NCBI GenBank assembly: GCA_036362985.1
Contig: JAYGXS010000004.1
Coordinates: 31,403,206 to 31,467,205 of the forward strand
Length of the DNA stretch: 64,000 nucleotides
From: Ligula intestinalis
Lineage: Eukaryota > Platyhelminthes > Cestoda > Diphyllobothriidea > Diphyllobothriidae
Direction: 5' to 3'
Below are positions 57,751 to 64,000 of the stretch, in pieces. Within the stretch, counting starts at the first letter, position 1. Each line of letters opens with the position of its first letter. The translations under genes and the position numbers were made by a program. The notes beneath the pieces are model-generated. The model was given only the letters and a program-made list of their open reading frames with translations, was not told the DNA's origin and made no database searches.

Positions 57751-60700
57751 CTTGTAGAAATCGTAGGATTGCATGAGTTTGGCCAACTACTCTTATTTAT
57801 CGCGCATCACATATTGTTATAGTACAATTATATAAGATCTTCTGAGCGTTACGATGTTAAAGTTAATTTCCAATGAAGAATATATTTTATTTGGAGCCTT
57901 GGTGCATTTTACATTTTAGCTTACTAACAAACGTTTCGAACGTGTATTTGCCTGATTATTTAACCTCTTGGACGATGGTCCAAGTAGCTTTCATATATGC
58001 TCTGTAATAAGCAATTAATACTTTAAAGTTGGTCGTGTGGAAGTTAATAATTCCCTTTATAATACTGATATTTATTCCTTGTGCATGGATGATCAAAATG
58101 TATTTCTTTAGTAGCTACTATGATGCTGATGATCTATGGTTGTTTTAAAATTCATAACAAAACAATGTTTATATGCATGCACCACTAGTTTGCTAACATT
58201 GGTTTGATGTCTAATAAAAACGATATTCTTAGAATGTTTATGGGTTTGGATATTGCATTGAATGCCCTTTAGTCTCCATCAAAGTTTTAACTGAAGACCT
58301 GTTTGAAGTGACACTAGCGATTGAAAGCAAGTTTGTGTTGCGTGTGGGTGTATTGAAAAGTGAAGTCCGCATTTTCGTACTGGACGTGTTTGAGGAATCG
58401 GTCCATTTCGCAGAGGTTTTGTACTGGTTTTGTGTGGCTAGAAGTTAGTGCAATTCAATTTAAAGTTTTGTTCTAACTTACTTTGGTTTAAATGTGCTGG
58501 TTTTCCAGCTTCATCAAAGCATACTCATGCATTGAATATCGATAACCATTAGTCATATAATATCGCAAAGGCTCGCTTTTCAGCGCAATTCAGTTTGATA
58601 TACTTGCATAGAAATGCTCTGTCAGCCTAGTCTGCAATAAAGTATTAATGCATGGCAGTTCCATGCGGAATATAAATGATCAACAATAAATTTGATGTCA
58701 CTTGATTATTAAATAATGCCCGGCGAAGTTAAAGCCCATGCAAACATTTAGGGAACATCGCAGGATAAGGAATTTCACAGGGAACCAGAAAACGCAATCA
58801 CTATTCTTGTGCACATTTAAGCATAATTTTGATTGATCTGTAGAATTTTGTGCGAACGTTTCAGAAATCTTTACGACCGAATAAAACCTGTTCAGATTTA
58901 ACAGATTACCGATTTCCCACCCATTCACATGAAGTATTCCTTCCACGACGCCAAAATGCATGAACACATGAAAAACCTCATTGGCGGTGTTATTCATAGA
59001 GCTACGTTTGTACGCGTGACTACTAGGTACCGCTCCACTTTGTCAAGCTTGCTCAAAATGAACTGTTTCGGGCATATATTTCGAAGGTTAATCTAGAAAG
59101 GGTTATGTTTCGACTGCTTCTCGTCCGTTTTCCGTAAAATTTCTACCCTGATCGTGCTAGAGGTTTCGATAAAGTTACACAAATCCTCTAGTAGTGGAAT
59201 CAAAAGTATTGTGATGCCCAGGTTGATAAGTATGTGACTCCCTGTCATTCATACGTTTGCTCAGTAGCACACAATTTGTTGTCCTGACTTAAACGTACAA
59301 GTTGTAGCACAAATTCCATGCCCAAAATTCCAAATCGTTATCAATAAATAGCCATTTCCATGCCTTCGTTTCACTTTGACTTATGAATACGTTTTGAGAT
59401 AAAACGTTGGTTTATGATTCAGCATGTCAAACAGAGGGTACTGCAGATCCAAATGGCTGCAAAATTCTAATTGCTGTGGAGTTTTTCAAACCCACTCATG
59501 GTATCATAACGTCCGCCATACTTTGGAGCACTGATCGTGCACCTACGTCTCGAACTGGTACAGAAAACTTCGAAACAAAAATCAGCTTGGAACCGCCCAG
59601 TGTTACACCCACGAAACGGGATTAGCTACGTCATGTTAATAATTGTTTCATTACAAAACTGCATGCATTTAAATTAGCCCACTATCACACTTAAAAAGAG
59701 ATACACTCCTAATGCAGTAAAATAAAATGTTTCCAATTGAGGTTTGGACACTGCAAGTCGATGCAACGCATGCTGTTGGCTAATTTTGATCAGTTGCATA
59801 ATCACAAGTTAAATGCAACGGTTTTATGTACTGGAATAATGTTGGGCATGGAATTGGTGAACAAGGAGTTTATTGACTAGAATCGAAGAAATAATATTGA
59901 ATGTCAAATAACTGTATGAAGCTATAACTGTTGACCTGTTTGATTTTCATGGGAAGAGTATACTTTGGGGTTTATTGTTAAAATTAATGCCTTATTTCAA
60001 TAAAAGAAGGTGACTACGTCTTTATAGCTGTTCCTGTCACAACAGTGTTACTCACCACTGCAAGCATAATCAAAATGGTCAAACATTATATGTGAACCCA
60101 CGTATTGAGTTTTACATGGTGGCAAACATCGTAAGCATACGGTTTGTCATATTGAGTTCATATTCTTCCCTTACATTTAAATGAAATTTTAATTAATTTT
60201 TTGAAAAAGCCACAGGAATATCGTTTAAAGTTTTGAGAACAAAACTTAAACTTGTTTAAAAATTGTGGTTATTAAAGATAGGCATGCTTATGGTTGGAAA
60301 TAGCAGTTATAGTTTGCTTTTAAACTTGCTGTCTGGCACAACCAATCTGCGAGTTAATGGTATTAAGCAAATGCCTAAGACATTCTACTAGCTCTATTTT
60401 TAATAGTACATAGGTTTGTGTTTAAAATAATAACTCGCAAGTATATTCAAAAAATAGCTTTTATAATTAACATTCCATTCAGAAGCTACGGGAAGGGCGA
60501 CCTGTCAACAGTTTCACAATTGGCGCAGCATTCAAATTTTTCTGAATAGGATTATATAGGAACCTAATGTCAACTTTCACATTTAGATATCACAGATGCC
60601 TCGAACACGTAGCAGTTGCTTGATGTTTAAAAAAAACAATGTTCTCTTATAAATTATGCACAGTTATTTCCTTTGAATGCACCGTTGCTTTTGGTCCGGA

Positions 60701-61859
60701 AGTTGTCGTTTCAGGACAGCCAAAGAGGGCCAGTAGGCAGTGTACTCCGACTGATACTGCATCTAAACGATTTATAAAGAGCAACCAAAATAAGTGCACT
60801 ATGATTACATCTAAGGCAGCATACGCGAGCGCGAAAATTCTACATTGCTTATCCAAAGACGCAGATCAATACACAGAAGACTTCTTTTCACATTTGATTC
60901 CTATACTTGACGTTGCTTGTTCTCTTCGCAGCAGACAACAACCCCACTGTTGGTATGCATTCACTGTCACGCTTTATTTGCAAACGGGAGATCAACGTCC
61001 ACTTTTTACCTCTCAAAAATGTCCTTCTTTGCGAAAAATGTTTTGGGATGTCTGCCCATGCGATAGTGGACTTCGGCCCAACCTGGGAAAAGCTGGCTAT
61101 GTAACATAACACTAAAACTAAACATTTGCCCATCTGCAGGCCTAGCGCTAGCAAAATACAGGCCTACAGGTTCTTGTGAAACTTAACGGCGGTCACAGAA
61201 AAACGTTCGTGTAATTCGAGGTGTTCTGGGTGTTTTTTAGGCCTAAGTAGTTTTCCTTCTGTGTGTTTCTTTGAAGTGCGCAGGCCAGTAGCCATCGGCA
61301 CATCGTAAACTCCATGTTTTTCCAAAGTACGTGAATCTGAACTTTGCAGTCACGTGCCAGTACAGTTGAATTGGCGTTCTTATTTATTCACGGTTATCCT
61401 GTAAGATATTTCTGATAGCCCGATACTGCTTATATAATGCGTTGAATATGTGACTAAGCGAGAACTGTGTCTAGTTAGGGCAATCTACAGGTAATTCATT
61501 CTCAGGAGTAAGTTATGCCCCATAGCTCAGGCACCTTAAATAAATATTAATTTGTGAGATAGAGCATAAGGTCTGGTTTCAAACAAGCTTGCTAAGGAAA
61601 GCTATTATTCTAAGCGGTAATTAAATGCTATTGTGTAGGAATTTGCTATACAAGAATATCTGGAACAGTAAATTGTCTCCACTGTATATTTATGTGTAAG
61701 CTTTTTGCACGAAACCATTAATTTTGTACAAATACAACTGTGAGGTCACCATGTTTACGACTTTGATAAATTTTTGTTGTTTCCTTATCATTTTATTGCC
61801 GTATGAACATATGTATGTTTGAACGTTTAAGCATTTAACACTCTTTTCAAATGAGAAAA
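57751..61859. other. Unannotated DNA
   Basis: AT-rich, no recognised exon. The longest open frame, 156 codons on the plus strand (60639-61109), contains a Cys-rich C-terminal part but no family that I recognise. It lacks convincing splice sites or a promoter, so I do not call it a gene. Confidence 0.4.
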
Positions 61860-61861
61860 TC

Positions 61862-61955
61862 ATGAAGAAGACTCGATTGCTGGGACAATATGTTTATTCG
61901 CCTGACGTTTCGATATCCGTCGCGGATTCGTCATCAGATATATGAGTATCAATAA
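61862..61955 (-). repeat. PLE terminal repeat with hammerhead-like core
   Basis: The plus-strand blocks GAAGAAGACTCGATTGCTGG, GACAATATGTTTATTCGCC, GACGTTTCGATATCC, GTCGCGGATTCGTCATCAGA match 24.3 and 33.2 kb. On the minus strand the boxes CTGATGA (plus 61931-61937) and GAAAC (plus 61907-61911) flank a perfect 5-bp hairpin ATCCG-CGA-CGGAT. Stem III could form as a short ACGT-type pairing but is mismatched in this copy, and stem I is not evident. Confidence 0.6.
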
Positions 61956-62049
61956 CAATAAAAAGATAAAAGCAATGAAGTGGACGATACTTATAATATG
62001 AATTGAAAAACTACATCTTTCTACCACTATATATAGACAGAATAACCTT

Positions 62050-62220
62050 TTCGACAAAGATAGCGGCAACAGTAATGGTAATTTCAGACTGATTGACCAT
62101 CGTCATCCAAAAATACCAGACCATAAGTCAAGTTACTCCTCAGCTTCGCACCGGCGAACCGTTAATTGAAAGTCAAATGTTCTACCCATTTGGCCACAGC
62201 CTCAGTGTATTGTCGATTTC
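62050..62220 (-). repeat. tRNA-derived SINE-like copy with recognisable A box
   Basis: In reverse, the head reads TGTGGCCAAATGGGTAGAAC (fits the Pol III A-box consensus), then ATTTGACTTTCAATTAA and GGTTCGCCGGTGCG, a damaged B box. The body (GATGACGATGGTCAATCAGT, CTGAAATTACCATTACTG) matches the family. Confidence 0.55.
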
Positions 62221-62234
62221 AATCGAAGGCCTCA

Positions 62235-62565
62235 CTTACGCAGTAAACTTTCTGGCTTATTAACCGTTATGAGTCATTCATTCCGGGTGTAGGGCACCCG
62301 AAATTGGAACTCGTGCCCTTGAAGTAATTGAGCTCAAAACACTCTCATCAAGCCACGAATCCATAGTTATGGCGGTTTTGAACAGGAATGTGGTAATAGT
62401 GGGTAGCTAACTAGTCTGGTTTCAAAACGTGATTTTCCAAACCAAAATATCAAGGATTCAAATCTCGGGACACACACCTGGGATTGGGTATGACTGACTG
62501 ATGACAGTATATAAGACAGAAATTGTCATTTTGGGCTTCCTTGTCCTTTTTGATTCCATCTTACC
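62235..62565. repeat. Inverted pair of SINE-like copies
   Basis: The left copy is on the minus strand (body CTGGCTTATTAACCGTTATG, AGTCATTCAT; head-like GTGGCTTGATGAGAGTG in reverse). The right copy is on the plus strand (GTGGGTAGCTAACTAGTC head region, GGATTCAAATCTCGGGA B-box region, GGGTATGACTGACTGATGAC body, CTTCCTTGTCC end). The two are head-to-head with about 60 bp between heads. Confidence 0.6.
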
Positions 62566-64000
62566 ATATATATGTTTAATTAAGATGATACTGAAATCGT
62601 CGCCATGGTCAACAAAAAAGAGAGCAATAAGGTCTTGAGGTTTAGTTTGCCAGTGAAGGTTGTATAAATAGCCAATGTTGACTTGTAAGCCCAATACTAG
62701 AGCATAACTTAACGATGCACCGCCTCCTGTCCTAATTTCACATCAACAGCCCTTTATAAACCCATCTGGAAATCAATTGATCCACCATCCATCCTTTCCC
62801 TCTGACATAAAGCGCCGTAATTGTTCCACCTCGCCCAGCTAACAAACAGTCCATGACTCACCTCCACGCAGGCCAGTGGTCTATCTGTCCAGTCACGGTA
62901 ACCTGCCATGTGCGACATTCTTACTCCCCCACTTCCCTGTATTTGGTTGACAACGGGTTGCGCTCAACAGCTGGAAACACCACGAGTGCAACTTGATCTT
63001 TCCGAACGTGCATATATTTTCCAGCCAAGTAGCGTTCCTTCACCAAATAAACACATCTACGTTTGTAAGCGGGAATTAGTTTTTGTTTGCTAAAAACCTT
63101 CCAACGGTCATGCCTGTGACACGTATTTTACGCTCGTTTTTTCGCTGAAAGTATAGACGGCTAAAATACCGGTCCACCGAAACGGATTACAACTTTTTGT
63201 TTGAAGGTAAATAAGGCGTTTATAGTTAACGAGGAGAATGCAGACATAGGGTCTTGACGTTTCAATGCATATGATGGGAATGCTGAACGCTTAACTGTTT
63301 GGCTTCCTATCGAGGAAAATGGCGGCTGCTTTTACTAATGAAGATAAGGAAAAATGTGCAAGTATCTGCTTCAGGCTTATTCGAGTCCCATTCATTGAGC
63401 TGCATTTCAGCTAACCAGAAGCAACAAAAGACACCATCCTCGCAAGTAAAATAACCGTGCATGCGACTGACGAGAACCAGTACGCAAGCGCATTAATTTT
63501 ATTGCGAAAACGACTCTAAATCCATCTCAAATATCTGGTGGATGCTTTCTGACCTTAATTTGTTTATATTCCTTACGTAGACCACTGTATGCCTGCATAC
63601 CAATGTGCAACAGTACTGTAGGTACCATAACTTATGAAACCTAGGATTTTTAAAAGAACTTCTGTTTTGCAGAAGCGGTCCAAGCTGTGTCACCCAAAGT
63701 CTGTTAGCAGTTAATTAACCATGTCAAGAAGGAGATTTATTGCGGTTCATCAGGTAATATAACACCTTTTTGGAAAACGGATGATTCTGGAAAAGCAAAG
63801 AAATGTAAATTAGAAAAGACCTTTTCATACAAAACACTGGATGAATAAATCAACACAAGAAGAATTAAGTTTGGAAAAAATCATTTTGTAAAATATTGGA
63901 ATACAAATCCCTTCATATTACGAGCAATGTAAAGAATGGCTGATACTAAACGGCCTAAACCTCGGTCATGCATTCCAACATGGTTTCACGAGAATTGCCT
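62566..64000. other. Unannotated DNA to window end
   Basis: A moderately GC-richer stretch at 62700-63080 may be an old long-terminal-repeat-like insertion but has no partner in the window. No exon was recognised. Confidence 0.4.

Overview
This is a gene-poor stretch of eukaryotic, animal nuclear DNA. It has no bacterial or organellar architecture, it has spliced coding exons, and it is full of decayed retroelements. The one gene I can name is an innexin, a gap-junction protein found in protostomes and some other invertebrates. The innexin residues, the very long intron, and the abundance of Penelope-like retroelement (PLE) and tRNA-derived SINE debris suggest a flatworm with a large genome, perhaps a tapeworm. 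That taxonomic guess is inference and could not be checked here.

Layout. 1-14,000: unannotated AT-rich DNA with scattered PLE relics, including a hammerhead-ribozyme-like motif at 977-1060, RT/GIY-YIG fragments at 8.6-9.1 kb, 11.36-11.57 kb and 13.25-13.7 kb, and a direct duplication at 11.86-13.24 kb. 14.0-15.73 kb: a CpG-rich, simple-repeat-rich block leading into innexin coding exon 1 (15732-15882, +). 15.88-47.08 kb: one 31.2-kb innexin intron. Inside it, on the same strand, is a second CpG-rich block (32.37-33.0 kb) that ends in a short exon encoding a typical mitochondrial presequence and a splice donor (32781-32851), so it is probably the first exon of a nested gene. The intron also holds a 375-bp-arm inverted repeat (25.88-26.87 kb), PLE terminal repeats and a dense PLE graveyard (33.2-36.05 kb). 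47078-47717: innexin exon 2, which joins exon 1 in perfect phase. 47.7-64 kb: no further innexin exon was recognised. This part holds more PLE debris, SINE-like copies near 62 kb, and tandem arrays of 303-306-bp units, each with a tRNA-like head (A box and B box). The arrays lie at 50.7-51.4 kb and 54.4-57.7 kb and change orientation internally; one unit is interrupted by a 10-N assembly gap.

Functionally, the innexin exons encode the N-terminus, TM1, extracellular loop 1 with its CW...C pair, TM2, the cytoplasmic loop, TM3 and the start of extracellular loop 2. TM4 and the C-terminal tail must lie further downstream. Everything else readable as protein is retroelement wreckage with frameshifts and stops. 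No intact transposon, virus, CRISPR array or rRNA was seen.
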